Below, piece by piece: positions 7,795 through 16,661 of a DNA stretch of 56,830 nucleotides. The stretch covers positions 1 through 56,830 of the forward strand of contig CALAGQ010000054.1 in NCBI GenBank assembly GCA_937891765.1, in the 5' to 3' direction. The stretch's first letter is position 1. Every line of letters starts with the position of its first letter. Source of the stretch: an uncultured Nitrospina sp. (GTDB lineage: Bacteria > Nitrospinota > Nitrospinia > Nitrospinales > VA-1). Below the pieces are notes generated by a model. The model saw only the letters and a list, made by a program, of their open reading frames with translations. It did not search any database and was not told the DNA's origin. A program made the position numbers and the translations under genes.

Positions 7795-9081
7795 ATGCCG
7801 ATTGCAGTTGTTGTTGGAATGCAGTGGGGTGATGAGGGCAAGGGCAAGATCATTGATCTGCTTGCCGAAAATGTTGATGTGGTGGCACGGTATCAGGGCG
7901 GCCATAATGCCGGGCATACCATTTGTTTCAATGAGAAACAATTCGTCCTGCATCTCATCCCATCTGGAATTTTCCATGAAAACAAATTATGCGTGATCGG
8001 TAACGGCGTGGTGGTGGACCCTCAAGCTTTGGTGGAAGAAATGCGCCAGTTAGAGGAAACGGGGGTTAACCTGGAAGGCCGACTGGTTATCAGTGACCGG
8101 GCCAACATCATCATGCCTTATCACGGCACCAGCGACAAAGGCCGCGAGAGTGGGAGTGGATTTCAGAAAATTGGCACGACGGGAAGAGGCATTGGTCCTT
8201 CCTATGCGGACAAAATTGCGCGGGCGGGAATCCGCACCTGTGATCTTCGTGATGAAACTTATCTGAAGGAACGGTTGCGAGCCAATTACGACGAAAAACA
8301 AAAGATTTTAAAAACTCTTTATGGTACCGAACTGCCCGAGTTCAACAGTCTTCTTGATGAGTTGATGAGTTATCGGGAAACTATTTTGAAATATATTGGT
8401 GATACCCACATTCTCCTGCGCGACCAGATCGCTCAGGGGAAAAATATTTTGTGTGAAGGCGCGCAGGGAACCATGCTGGATGTGGACCATGGCACTTACC
8501 CGTTCGTGACGTCCTCCAACTCCTCTGCGGGAGGTGCTTGCACCGGGCTTGGCATTCCTCCCACAAAGGTGGATCGAGTGCTGGGTGTGATAAAGGCTTA
8601 TACCACCCGGGTTGGCGAAGGTCCGTTCCCCACTGAGTTGTTGGATGCGGATGGTGCGCGTCTCGGCAAGGTAGGGCACGAGTTTGGCGCGACCACTGGC
8701 AGGCCCCGACGTTGCGGATGGTTTGATGCTGTGGTTGGAAAATATGGTGTTCACCTTAATGGTGTTGACGCTCTGCTTCTCACGAAAGTCGATGTTCTCG
8801 ATGGATTCAAAACCATCAAGGTTTGTACCGGTTATGAATATAAAGGAAAAACATTTCTCGAAATGCCGGCAGACTCGGAAGTTGTGGAAAACTGCCAACC
8901 GGTTTATACCGAGTTTGACGGCTGGTCGGAAAGCACTGTTGGGATACAGGATTTTGACCGGTTGCCCGAAAATGCCAGAAATTATATCGACCGGTTGAGC
9001 GAACTCCTCGAAACACCGTTCATGATGATCTCCACCGGCCCGGACCGGGAACAAACCATCCAGCGCGAGTCTTTGTTTTAG
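7795..9081 (+). CDS. purA: Adenylosuccinate synthetase
   Basis: 428 residues from ATG 7795, chosen because AGAAAGG lies at good spacing and the protein then begins with the family N-terminus MPIAVVVGMQWGDEGKGK. It joins IMP and aspartate using GTP, the first step from IMP to AMP. Signatures include the GDEGKGK phosphate loop, GGHNAGHT, GTTGRGIGPSYADKIAR, CEGAQGTMLDVDHGTYPFVT and TGRPRRCGWFD. Length is normal for bacteria. Cytoplasmic; no purine genes adjoin it. Confidence 0.98.
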   Translation: MPIAVVVGMQWGDEGKGKIIDLLAENVDVVARYQGGHNAGHTICFNEKQFVLHLIPSGIFHENKLCVIGNGVVVDPQALVEEMRQLEETGVNLEGRLVISDRANIIMPYHGTSDKGRESGSGFQKIGTTGRGIGPSYADKIARAGIRTCDLRDETYLKERLRANYDEKQKILKTLYGTELPEFNSLLDELMSYRETILKYIGDTHILLRDQIAQGKNILCEGAQGTMLDVDHGTYPFVTSSNSSAGGACTGLGIPPTKVDRVLGVIKAYTTRVGEGPFPTELLDADGARLGKVGHEFGATTGRPRRCGWFDAVVGKYGVHLNGVDALLLTKVDVLDGFKTIKVCTGYEYKGKTFLEMPADSEVVENCQPVYTEFDGWSESTVGIQDFDRLPENARNYIDRLSELLETPFMMISTGPDREQTIQRESLF

Positions 9082-9163
9082 CCTCCCTTTTTCTGACTCT
9101 TTTTTACCCGCCCATCTTTGGTATAATAAGAAGTTAATAATGTAACCTTTTCAGGATGTGGCC

Positions 9164-10882
9164 ATGTTGACCATTGGCATATTGGTTTTAGCTTGCCTGT
9201 TTTTTTATTTTGTGGGCTACCGGGCTTATGCGGGGCGGCTGGACCGGAAATTGATTCATCCTGACGCTTCCCGCGAGACCCCTGCTGTAAAACAAAACGA
9301 CGGGGTGGATTATGTGCCCAGCAAACCATTGGTGTTGTTCGGGCATAATTTTGCGTCTATTGCTGGTGCGGGGCCGGTCATTGGTCCTATCATTGCCATG
9401 CACCATTTTGGTTGGGCCATAACATTAGTCTGGATTTTGCTGGGCAATGTGTTCATCGGCGCGGTGCACGATTATCTGACGCTGATGGTCTCAGTGCGCA
9501 ATCGCGGCAGTTCCATTGCTGACATCGCAGAGACGACGATGGGTACCCGGGCCAAAGCCGTGTTCGCCATCTTCCTCGTTCTCGCCATGCTGTTAGTGAT
9601 CGCCGTCTTTGGCGTTGTTGCGGCTAAAACCCTCATCGCTCAACCGGAGATGGTGTTTCCCACTTTCGCCATCATTCCCGTTTCGATGATCCTCGGCTGG
9701 TGCATTTACCAAAAAAACTTCAACCTCCAGATTGTCTCCGCCATTGCGGTGCTGGCGATCATTGTGAATATTTATATCGGATTCAAAATGCCCCTGCCTT
9801 TGCCCGATGAGGGCGTGATGGGGTTTTCGCCACTGGTGTTCTGGTTTGTTGTGTTGATGGTCTATGCCGGGGTCGCTTCGGTTTTGCCGGTACAAACGCT
9901 TTTGCAACCGCGCGATTATCTTTCTACATACATTCTGTTTGGTTCCATGGCGCTGGCAATTGTCGCTTTGTTATGGGTCGCACCGGGATTGCACACTCCT
10001 GTCTGGAGAGGCGCGATGTCCGATGTGCAGGGGCCGGTCTGGCCGATGCTGTTTGTGCTGGTGGCCTGTGGTGCGATATCCGGTTTTCATTCTCTGGTTG
10101 CGAGCGGCACCACTTCCAAACAGTTGGCCAATGAAATGCAGGGCAAACCCATCGCCTACGGCGGCATGCTCACCGAAGGGGTGGTCGCAGTTGTTACGGT
10201 TTTGTTGGTGGGGGGTGGACTTTACTGGGTAGCGCCGGAAGGTGGCGGCGTTGACATGGCCCGGTTGGGGTTCCGCGAGACCATGCAGTCGGGTGGATGG
10301 ATCATGGCCTTCGGCAATGGATTCGGTAGTGTGGTGCACCAGATGCTGCCGGTTCTGAGTTTCACAATAGCCTCGATGATCGCCGTGTTGGCGTTGAATA
10401 CATTTGTGTTGACCACCCTCGACACAGCAGTGCGTATCACCCGGTTCCTGATTCAGGAGTCCTTGGGGAAAAAAAGCCCCGTTTTTCGTAATAAATATAT
10501 CGTGACAGTTGCGGTGGTGTTTGTCGCCTACTTGATTGGCGCGACCGATGGTTGGCAGAAAATCTGGCCCATTTTTGGCGCGACTAACCAGCTCATTGCC
10601 GCGATGGCCCTGTTTGTAGTGGCTACCTGGTTGATGGCGGTCAAGCGACCGACGCATTATGTGCTTTACCCTGCTATCTTCATGACAGTGACCACAATCG
10701 GCGCACTGGCCTGGCAGGCATACCAGTTTTTCACTGCAGCGCAACCCAATATCTTTCTCGGAACCACGGCGGTGATCCTTATTGGGTTAGCTGTTTTTGT
10801 CGGATACGAGGCCATGCTGACCCTGAGAGGACGCAGAGTGGTCATGAGTTCGCTGGCAGAAGTCCCAGCCAGTGCCGAGTGA
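9164..10882 (+). CDS. cstA: CstA-family peptide/pyruvate transporter
   Basis: 572 residues from ATG 9164 (AGGA seven bases upstream; the in-frame GTG at 9158 overlaps that site). Around fourteen membrane helices. Family signatures are GYRAYAGRLDRKLI, DGVDYVPSKPLVLFGHNFASIAG (quoted in parts), GPIIAMHHFGWA, GAVHDYLTLMVSVRNRGSSI, ISGFHSLVASGTTSKQ and the C-terminal LIGATDGWQKIWPIFGATNQ. It is the short CstA form (about 570 residues), where E. coli CstA has about 700. Known members import peptides or pyruvate during carbon limitation; the substrate here is not determined. A TATAAT-like box at 9122-9127 may serve it, but no good -35 box precedes. Confidence 0.93.
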   Translation: MLTIGILVLACLFFYFVGYRAYAGRLDRKLIHPDASRETPAVKQNDGVDYVPSKPLVLFGHNFASIAGAGPVIGPIIAMHHFGWAITLVWILLGNVFIGAVHDYLTLMVSVRNRGSSIADIAETTMGTRAKAVFAIFLVLAMLLVIAVFGVVAAKTLIAQPEMVFPTFAIIPVSMILGWCIYQKNFNLQIVSAIAVLAIIVNIYIGFKMPLPLPDEGVMGFSPLVFWFVVLMVYAGVASVLPVQTLLQPRDYLSTYILFGSMALAIVALLWVAPGLHTPVWRGAMSDVQGPVWPMLFVLVACGAISGFHSLVASGTTSKQLANEMQGKPIAYGGMLTEGVVAVVTVLLVGGGLYWVAPEGGGVDMARLGFRETMQSGGWIMAFGNGFGSVVHQMLPVLSFTIASMIAVLALNTFVLTTLDTAVRITRFLIQESLGKKSPVFRNKYIVTVAVVFVAYLIGATDGWQKIWPIFGATNQLIAAMALFVVATWLMAVKRPTHYVLYPAIFMTVTTIGALAWQAYQFFTAAQPNIFLGTTAVILIGLAVFVGYEAMLTLRGRRVVMSSLAEVPASAE

Positions 10883-10959
10883 CCCAGATAATATTTGGCT
10901 CCCACGTTTGAATATATTAAGATGACACCCATACATTAAACCCTGAGAGTTCTGTAATT

Positions 10960-11628
10960 GTGAAGATCAGCGAGATTCTGGCTATCCAGGAAAAATTGAA
11001 GGAAAAAAACGCGACGGCAAACAAGCCGAAGCCAAAACCCAAGGCGCGTCCCAACCTCAAAAAAGCCTTGAAAGTTGTGCGCACGAAAGAAACTCCGAAT
11101 CCCAACGCTCTGCAGTTCGTCATCAATGGTGTGATTCTCGATGACGGCAATATTTCCTTCACCAGCAAGACAGAAGCTGAAGGGGACAAAATGGCCGCCG
11201 CCCTGTTCGAGAGACCTGGCATTTTGAACGTGTTTGTCATGGATAACTTTGTCACCGTGACGAAAGACGATAAAACAAGCTGGGTTCCACTCAAAGACAG
11301 AGTTTGGAAAACCATTGACGAAACAGTGACCCTGTATCAGGCCGAAGGCAAAGTGCAGTTGAGCGAGGTCGATGTCGTCAACTTTGCCAACCTCGATAAC
11401 GAAAAGAAACTGCAAGGAATCGAAATGGTGCTCAACCGATCGATCCGCACCAACCTGGCTCAAGACGGTGGTGGTGTGGAACTGAAAGGCATCGAAGGCG
11501 ATGAAGTCAGCATCCATTATCAGGGCGCCTGCGGCAGTTGCCCTACCTCAACCAGCGGCACCCTGCAATACATCCAAACCCAACTGCGCCAGCAGTTGCA
11601 CCCCAAACTGACCGTTAAGTCTGTGTGA
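10960..11628 (+). CDS. nfu: Nfu-type Fe-S cluster scaffold/carrier protein
   Basis: 222 residues from GTG 10960. Residues 1-35 form an unusual Lys/Pro-rich extension (KKNATANKPKPKPKARP region). Then comes an Nfu_N domain (about 40-125, signature ETPNPNALQFVI) and a NifU C-terminal domain (about 140-215). The cluster-binding motif is CGSCPTSTSGT (CxxC), and the family motif NLAQDGGGVEL is present. Such proteins hold a bridging 4Fe-4S cluster between two subunits and pass it to client enzymes. The two-domain form resembles mitochondrial NFU1 and proteobacterial Nfu. No other isc or suf gene is nearby. Confidence 0.93.
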   Translation: MKISEILAIQEKLKEKNATANKPKPKPKARPNLKKALKVVRTKETPNPNALQFVINGVILDDGNISFTSKTEAEGDKMAAALFERPGILNVFVMDNFVTVTKDDKTSWVPLKDRVWKTIDETVTLYQAEGKVQLSEVDVVNFANLDNEKKLQGIEMVLNRSIRTNLAQDGGGVELKGIEGDEVSIHYQGACGSCPTSTSGTLQYIQTQLRQQLHPKLTVKSV

Positions 11629-11640
11629 CGTTTAATAATT

Positions 11641-11675
11641 CCTCTCCCTGTTGAGGGAGAGGCTAGGTGAGGGGG
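11641..11675. repeat. Palindromic repeat with G-rich tail
   Basis: A perfect 9-bp stem with a 4-base loop (CCTCTCCCT-gttg-AGGGAGAGG) is followed by CTAGGTGAGGGGG. The same architecture, an 8-9 bp C/T-rich stem with a 4-base loop and then CTAGG..GGGG, recurs at 36323-36352. It lies 15 bases before the frame of the DUF559 remnant. It could double as a transcription-stopping hairpin after nfu, but there is no T-run. Confidence 0.7.
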
Positions 11676-11689
11676 AAATAAATATCTCT

Positions 11690-11841
11690 TCCAAATCTTC
11701 AGCAAGAAAACTCCGAAGCAACTCCACCGATGCAGAATTGAAGTTATGGTCTGCGCTTCAAAACCGCTAGTTGTGAAACTTTAAATTCCGCCGTCAGGCA
11801 CCCATAGGAAAATACATTGCCGTTTTCGTGAGCGACTGTAA
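11690..11841 (+). pseudogene. Decayed DUF559 (Vsr-like endonuclease) fragment
   Basis: One frame reads ARKLRSNSTDAELKLWSALQ, then a TAG (11768) and a TGA (11774), then NFKFRRQAPIGKYIAVFVS. This is the N-terminal half of a DUF559 protein, whose usual form is R..LR.N.TDAE..LW..L followed by .GYKFRRQ.PIG.YI.DF. The catalytic C-terminal half (the xEVDGxxH region) is absent; the frame runs into a different repeat. Two stops plus truncation make it a dead gene. DUF559 proteins are related to very-short-patch-repair and restriction endonuclease folds. It is framed by a palindrome upstream and an inverted repeat downstream. Confidence 0.8.
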
Positions 11842-11867
11842 GGAATGCGGAGGGAATGGAAATGAAC

Positions 11868-11952
11868 CCCGAGATTCTTCACTGCGTTCAGAATGACAAG
11901 AAACGCCGGTTTGTCATCCTTGAGGAGCCAACGGCGACGAAGGATCTCGCGG
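11868..11952. repeat. Long imperfect inverted repeat (MITE-like)
   Basis: The left arm CCCGAGATTCTTCACTGCGT, continuing TCAGAATGACAA, pairs with a right arm TTGTCATCCTTGAGG, continuing CGACGAAGGATCTCGCGG. The arms meet at a short loop near GAAACGCCGG. Similar GAGATTCTTC...TCAGAATGACA palindromes are widespread in bacterial intergenic DNA; I recognise the type, not a named element. It has no coding capacity. The following 150 bases up to the alcohol dehydrogenase gene hold nothing else I can identify. Confidence 0.75.
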
Positions 11953-12102
11953 TTTACCTCCTTTCATTCCATGCCTCAAACAGGTAAAATCCCAATGCGG
12001 AACTCAGAGACAAGCCGTAGCAAGATTATAGTGTTGCATCGATCGGTTGAGACCGCCACCCAAAGCAGACAATCTCATGAAAAGTAAAAAAGGAAACAAA
12101 CC

Positions 12103-13128
12103 ATGAAAGCTGTTGGACTATACCAGTACTTACCCATCGAGAATGAACAGTCTTTGATCGATATCCAAATTGATCGCCCTCATCCAACGGGGAATGACCT
12201 ACTGGTTAATGTTCGAGCGATTTCCGTCAACCCAGTCGATACCAAGGTCCGAGCACCCAATGATCAAACGGAGACAACACCGCGTATATTGGGTTGGGAT
12301 GCTGCCGGTGAAGTAATCGCGGTTGGGCCAGAGGTGAAGAGTTTTGGCGTTGGTGATCAGGTCTTTTACGCAGGTGATATTAACCGCCCCGGCAGTAATA
12401 GTGAGTACCAATTGGTAGATGAGCGCATCGTGGGCAAGAAACCCACTTCACTCACGTTTGCTGAAGCAGCGGCGCTACCGCTAACAGGGATTACGGCCTG
12501 GGAAGCCTTGTTTGAGCGACTCGGTGTCTCACCTAGTGGAGAAGATGTAGACCGATCGATCCTCATCATTGGCGGTGCCGGAGGCGTCGGCTCGATTGCG
12601 ATTCAACTCGCGAAGCAGCTCGGCAAGCTTAAAGTGATTGCGACGGCTTCCCGCCCTGAGTCGATTGCTTGGTCCAAAAAGCTTGGTGCCGATCAGGTTG
12701 TGAATCACCGCAACGCTCTTGATGTAGAACTGACAGCCATTGATTTGCCACAGGTTGATTATATCCTGTGCCTAAACAATACCACCCAACACTGGGTAGC
12801 GATGGCCAATGCGATTGCCCCACAAGGGCGTATCTGCTCGATCGTCGAAACACCCGAACCCATAGACCTTGATTTGCTCAAGAGCAAAAGTGCTGCCTTT
12901 ATCTGGGAGTTTATGTTTACCCGATCAATGTACCAGACACCAGACATGATTGAGCAACAACGACTGCTAAATGGGATCGCTGATCTCGTAGACAATGGCA
13001 AACTTGTCACCACAACGAATAACGTCATCCGGCCGATCAATGCGCACAATCTTCGTAAGGCGCACGCATTGGTCGAGCAAGGTAACACCATTGGCAAAGT
13101 TGTACTCGCAGACTGGCCTGATGATTAA
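12103..13128 (+). CDS. Zinc-binding alcohol dehydrogenase-family / quinone oxidoreductase
   Basis: 341 residues, start ATG 12103 with AAAGGAAACAAACC upstream. An N-terminal GroES-like domain (about 25-120, with LGWDAAGEVIAVG and GDQVFYAGDI) is followed by an NADPH-binding Rossmann domain (about 150-290, with LIIGGAGGVGSIAIQLAKQL). The catalytic-zinc ligands of true alcohol dehydrogenases are absent, so a zinc-free quinone or enone reductase of the MDR superfamily is likely. The protein resembles genes I associate with gammaproteobacteria. It stands alone next to a dead nuclease fragment and repeats, which suggests recent acquisition (inference). Confidence 0.88.
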   Translation: MKAVGLYQYLPIENEQSLIDIQIDRPHPTGNDLLVNVRAISVNPVDTKVRAPNDQTETTPRILGWDAAGEVIAVGPEVKSFGVGDQVFYAGDINRPGSNSEYQLVDERIVGKKPTSLTFAEAAALPLTGITAWEALFERLGVSPSGEDVDRSILIIGGAGGVGSIAIQLAKQLGKLKVIATASRPESIAWSKKLGADQVVNHRNALDVELTAIDLPQVDYILCLNNTTQHWVAMANAIAPQGRICSIVETPEPIDLDLLKSKSAAFIWEFMFTRSMYQTPDMIEQQRLLNGIADLVDNGKLVTTTNNVIRPINAHNLRKAHALVEQGNTIGKVVLADWPDD

Positions 13129-13224
13129 TAGATGATAATTCCCTAACACTGTTTGGCCGATTGCTGCTTGTCAAGCCAAGAAGCCAAGCCCACTATTGAC
13201 TAGTTGTTGGGTAGGTCGTTGCGG

Positions 13225-16200
13225 TTATTTTTTTTGCAGATTATTGAAAAGGCCTTCAAGAATCTGGCCTGGTTTTTCGGTCAGTGACTTGTGAGGCAAC
13301 GGGATGTAGCTCGGGTCACTGAGTTTGCCGCTCACCTTGACGTAAATTTCGAGAATGCCGCCTTTCTTTCCTCCGCCTAAAATCTGCCCCAGCAATGGAA
13401 TCGCTTTGATGGTTTTGTCCAGCATTTGCAGAGGCATGGCTTTGACCTGAGCGAGGACGGAATCTTCCACTAGATTGGCTTTGCCCACAACATTCATATT
13501 TAGTTGTGAACTTCTCAATTCCAGATTTTCGGTATGAACCACACCCTTCACGATTTTTAAATCTCCCCCCAAGTAGTCGTAACCCAATCCCCCTTTTTGG
13601 GCGTTGAGTGCTGTGGTGGGATTGAGCAGGGTGAGCAGGCCTTCGAGTGTGCCCAGTTCGGGAATGGCTCCGTCAACGAGTGCAATTTTTATGTCACCGG
13701 AAAGGTCGCGGGCGTAATCGGGAAGCTCCGGCGTCTTGGTATTTTTAGGCATTGTTCCCACGACAGCCCCGGAGAATTGCAGAGGCCCTTTGATATGCGG
13801 GGTAAGGTCTTCCACCTTTAGTTTTTCGCCCTTAAATCGCAAACGATAGTTCCCGGACGGGGGCTCAAAATTGCCGGCAAGTTGTATCAACCCGTTCATC
13901 GGCCATATCTCCCCTCGGGTGAGGTCAATTTTTTCCGGGGTGATTTCAAACTGCGCTTTAAGCTTTTTGACTTTTTTGTCTCCAAGGTTGATCTTTTCCA
14001 TTTCGACCACTACCGGACGAGATTTGGCGGTGCTTTCTTTGAATGTTAATACCACCTTCTCGATTTGGCGATTTTCGAGAACCAGTTTTTCTCCTGTAAA
14101 GGTTCCTGTCAGTTTCAGTTTGGGAGAAATTTCCGCAGTAGACGGAAGAGGGCCTTTTATTTTCAGGTTCGCGGTCACCGTGCCGGAAGATGGGGCGCTT
14201 TTATTTATTAGTGGCGCCCAGTCGAGGTTGACATGATCGAGCGCAAGGTCTGAGTCTGCAGTGATGAGAGTCTGCTTCTTGCCTTGATGAATAATCAAAC
14301 TGCCTTTTGTTTTCACGGTTCCGCCAAACAAGGTTCCGTTCAAGTCATGGGTGAGCTTGCCCTGCTGCAAACTTGCTTTTCCGTCAAAGGTTTTGACGTC
14401 CAAGGGAATGGTGCCTGCCGACATTTTTAGATCGGTTATTTTAAAGGTCGTGTCTATTTTCAAGTTGCTGGTTAAAATGTTTTCCGGGTCGGGCAACGGG
14501 CCTTTCAGTTTAACGGTTCCAGAAACATGGCCGGTTTTTCCTGTTGCTGATAGTGGTAGTTGGCTCAAATCGATATTGGTGAATGTTGTTTGGTTGTCAA
14601 GAACGGGTGTCGTGGCAAGGTTGATGTCTCCTCCTGAGCTAATGGTTCCGTTGAAGATGTCGGTATTTAGTTTGTAGTTGACCTTTTTATTTGCAATATC
14701 TCCACTGCCTTCTAAATGGCTCAAGGTGAGGGGAGGGGAGTTTGCATTGGTCAGTTTTAAATTTTGAGCGTCAAACTTCAGCGACCCTTTGAGTTTACCG
14801 GGGAAGCTTTCTCCCTCCTTAGGGGCCGGGCCTGCCAGTGTTAATGTCCCGGACAATTTCCCTTCCGTCGGTTGCCAGCCTGTGCTTGGCGGCAAAGGCA
14901 ATTGCGCGATGTCCAATCCCTTCCAGTTCAGGGTGGTGTTTAGGGCCGGGTTGGCGGTGTTCAGTTTTCCTTTAATATCAAACTCGCTTCCCCAGAGCAC
15001 TCCATGGATTTCATGTTGCAGTTGGCCCTGATTAAAGTCGCCATGTCCCTGCAAGTGACTAATCGCTATGGGTTTGTTTGGACTTTTTGGTTTTAAAACC
15101 AAACCCTCTGCCTGAAAATCAACAACGGCTTTCAGTTTGGGCTTCTCATCCCCTGCAGGAAGAGGGCCAGTGAGAGAAAGACTGCCGGAAACTATTCCCT
15201 CAGCGGGACTCCACGCCATCCCCTTTTTAAGGGGAAGTTTTTTCAGGTCCAGACCTTTCCATTCGATGCGGGAGACAGAATCTTTTGCGAGATCTGCAAA
15301 GGGCAGTTTGCCGTTGAGGCTGATACTGGTACCGAGAACGGTGCCTTTAAAATCATGGGTGAGCACTCCGTCTGCCCAGTCTCCTTCTCCTTCTAAAGTT
15401 TCTATGGAATAACTGTCTGGCGTTTTCAAGTTTACGTTGCTAATTTCAAACTCGATGTGCCCGGTCATTTGTTTTTTCAGAACTTCAATCTTGCTCAGAG
15501 AGTTAAGAGGCATTTCTGCTTTTAATACGAGCTTATCCAGATCCACTGCTTCAAGAGGAGTTTGTTGCATAGGCTTACCAAAAAACTGCAAGATGGATTG
15601 TATTTCTTTGAGTGAGAAGCCACCGGTTTTCAGATTGAGAGAAATTCTGCCATCGTCCGCAGTCATGTTTGAAACCATTCCGTCGCCTTCAAGTATTATC
15701 GAACCGGTCTGCACTTTCAGGGCCTTGGCTGAAATATCCAGACGTTCCCCTTGATTGAGAACAAAGGTTCCATCCAGGTTTAAGGGGAGTTGTTTTCCGG
15801 ATCGGGTCAGGGTGATCTCACCATCGGAAATGATGAACTGGTCGACGGATAGTGGAGTATTTTTTAATTTTTCGGTGGTGGAATGAATTGTTTCGGAGTC
15901 GACGATTCCCGGCTCGGTCGATTCAGCCGATGGTTTTTTATCTTCCTTCGGTGGTTCTGGCGGTGATTCCGGGGAGGGTTCGGGAATCTCCAGTTTTATT
16001 ACTGGGTGTTGCAGGGCGGCGGATTTTATTTTGAACTCGCCTTTAAGAAGAGGGCTCCACGCTGCCAGCAAATCCAGTCGGTCGACCGAATAATTGTCGC
16101 CCGTTGGGGTGCTCACTTTCACGCCCTTGCATTGCAGTCCGAGACCACGGGAGAAGCCGAATCCTATAGAATCTATCGCCACTTTCATTCCCGTTTCGTC

Positions 16201-16362
16201 GGAAACTTTTTGAATCAGGTTTTCTTTTACCGATTCCAGGTCAATTTGTGAAAGGATAACGCCAAGGATAAGTATCAGGGCAAGAACCCCCCCGATCCAG
16301 CGTTTTAAGGAAGACTTGGGTCGTGTCGGAGGTATATTCTTTTTAGATGACGTGGGGGCCAT
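13225..16362 (-). CDS. Large AsmA-family envelope protein with internal repeats
   Basis: 1045 residues from ATG 16362 (AGG six bases upstream; a TTG at 16374 adds four residues). One membrane anchor lies near 24-42 (WIGGVLALILILGVIL). The AsmA N-terminal domain follows, then a Pro/Ser/Glu-rich linker near 130-160, then a long beta-rich periplasmic region. Residues of about 300-790 are four or more repeats of about 120 residues. Each has a 'SHLEG.GD...G.L.H...G...G' stretch, a 'W.GLDL..LPL' stretch and a 'G.VSG.L.L.GPLP' stretch. The C-terminal AsmA-like module (about 880-1020, GDIKIALVDGAIPELGTLEG) is intact. AsmA proteins are thought to move phospholipids across the periplasm or tune outer-membrane assembly. 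Confidence 0.88.
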   Translation of the reverse strand: MAPTSSKKNIPPTRPKSSLKRWIGGVLALILILGVILSQIDLESVKENLIQKVSDETGMKVAIDSIGFGFSRGLGLQCKGVKVSTPTGDNYSVDRLDLLAAWSPLLKGEFKIKSAALQHPVIKLEIPEPSPESPPEPPKEDKKPSAESTEPGIVDSETIHSTTEKLKNTPLSVDQFIISDGEITLTRSGKQLPLNLDGTFVLNQGERLDISAKALKVQTGSIILEGDGMVSNMTADDGRISLNLKTGGFSLKEIQSILQFFGKPMQQTPLEAVDLDKLVLKAEMPLNSLSKIEVLKKQMTGHIEFEISNVNLKTPDSYSIETLEGEGDWADGVLTHDFKGTVLGTSISLNGKLPFADLAKDSVSRIEWKGLDLKKLPLKKGMAWSPAEGIVSGSLSLTGPLPAGDEKPKLKAVVDFQAEGLVLKPKSPNKPIAISHLQGHGDFNQGQLQHEIHGVLWGSEFDIKGKLNTANPALNTTLNWKGLDIAQLPLPPSTGWQPTEGKLSGTLTLAGPAPKEGESFPGKLKGSLKFDAQNLKLTNANSPPLTLSHLEGSGDIANKKVNYKLNTDIFNGTISSGGDINLATTPVLDNQTTFTNIDLSQLPLSATGKTGHVSGTVKLKGPLPDPENILTSNLKIDTTFKITDLKMSAGTIPLDVKTFDGKASLQQGKLTHDLNGTLFGGTVKTKGSLIIHQGKKQTLITADSDLALDHVNLDWAPLINKSAPSSGTVTANLKIKGPLPSTAEISPKLKLTGTFTGEKLVLENRQIEKVVLTFKESTAKSRPVVVEMEKINLGDKKVKKLKAQFEITPEKIDLTRGEIWPMNGLIQLAGNFEPPSGNYRLRFKGEKLKVEDLTPHIKGPLQFSGAVVGTMPKNTKTPELPDYARDLSGDIKIALVDGAIPELGTLEGLLTLLNPTTALNAQKGGLGYDYLGGDLKIVKGVVHTENLELRSSQLNMNVVGKANLVEDSVLAQVKAMPLQMLDKTIKAIPLLGQILGGGKKGGILEIYVKVSGKLSDPSYIPLPHKSLTEKPGQILEGLFNNLQKK

Positions 16363-16436
16363 GATAATCCTCAAGTTATCTGGTCATTTGCCGATCCCAG
16401 AATAGATAGATAAGACCTTTATTTTAGCACATTTAC

Positions 16437-16560
16437 CCCCACTCGGCGTGGGGCCGACTGCAATAGCGTTTTACTGCTAGCAATCGTTTTTCTCGTCAAA
16501 GAGCCATTGCCCCCTGCTAACGGGCGTGGGGCCAACGAGCAATGGCGTTATCTGGCTATA
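16437..16560. repeat. Mosaic intergenic repeat, near-complete double copy
   Basis: Two direct partial copies lie between the divergent AsmA and adaptor genes. The first (16437-16467) reads CCCACTCGGCGTGGGGCCGA then CTGCAATAGC. The second (16516-16547) reads GCTAACGGGCGTGGGGCCAA then CGAGCAATGGC. Between them is CTGCTAGCAATCG..CTCGTCAAAGAG, the self-complementary centre module. The rest of the 16375-16661 gap holds only the promoters presumed for the two genes. Confidence 0.7.
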
Positions 16561-16661
16561 TTTAAAGAGTTAATTCCTTTGTTCCTGCGGGCATGAAGTA
16601 TATTACACCCTCCCAACTAGTGGATGATAAGATTAATGAAAAGTAACTCAATGGTTCTAAT

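Noticed and set aside
7565..7996. 143-codon plus frame before and into purA
   Set aside because: It is made of repeat DNA and then reads purA in the wrong frame.
5026..8566. Long open frames opposite or out of phase with nfeD, proB and purA (for example the 221- and 248-codon minus frames)
   Set aside because: They lie wholly inside genes with strong family motifs and have no motif or ribosome site of their own.
9971..10744. 257-codon minus frame inside cstA
   Set aside because: His/Gln/Arg-rich low-quality translation opposite a transporter whose hydrophobic codons force open antisense frames.
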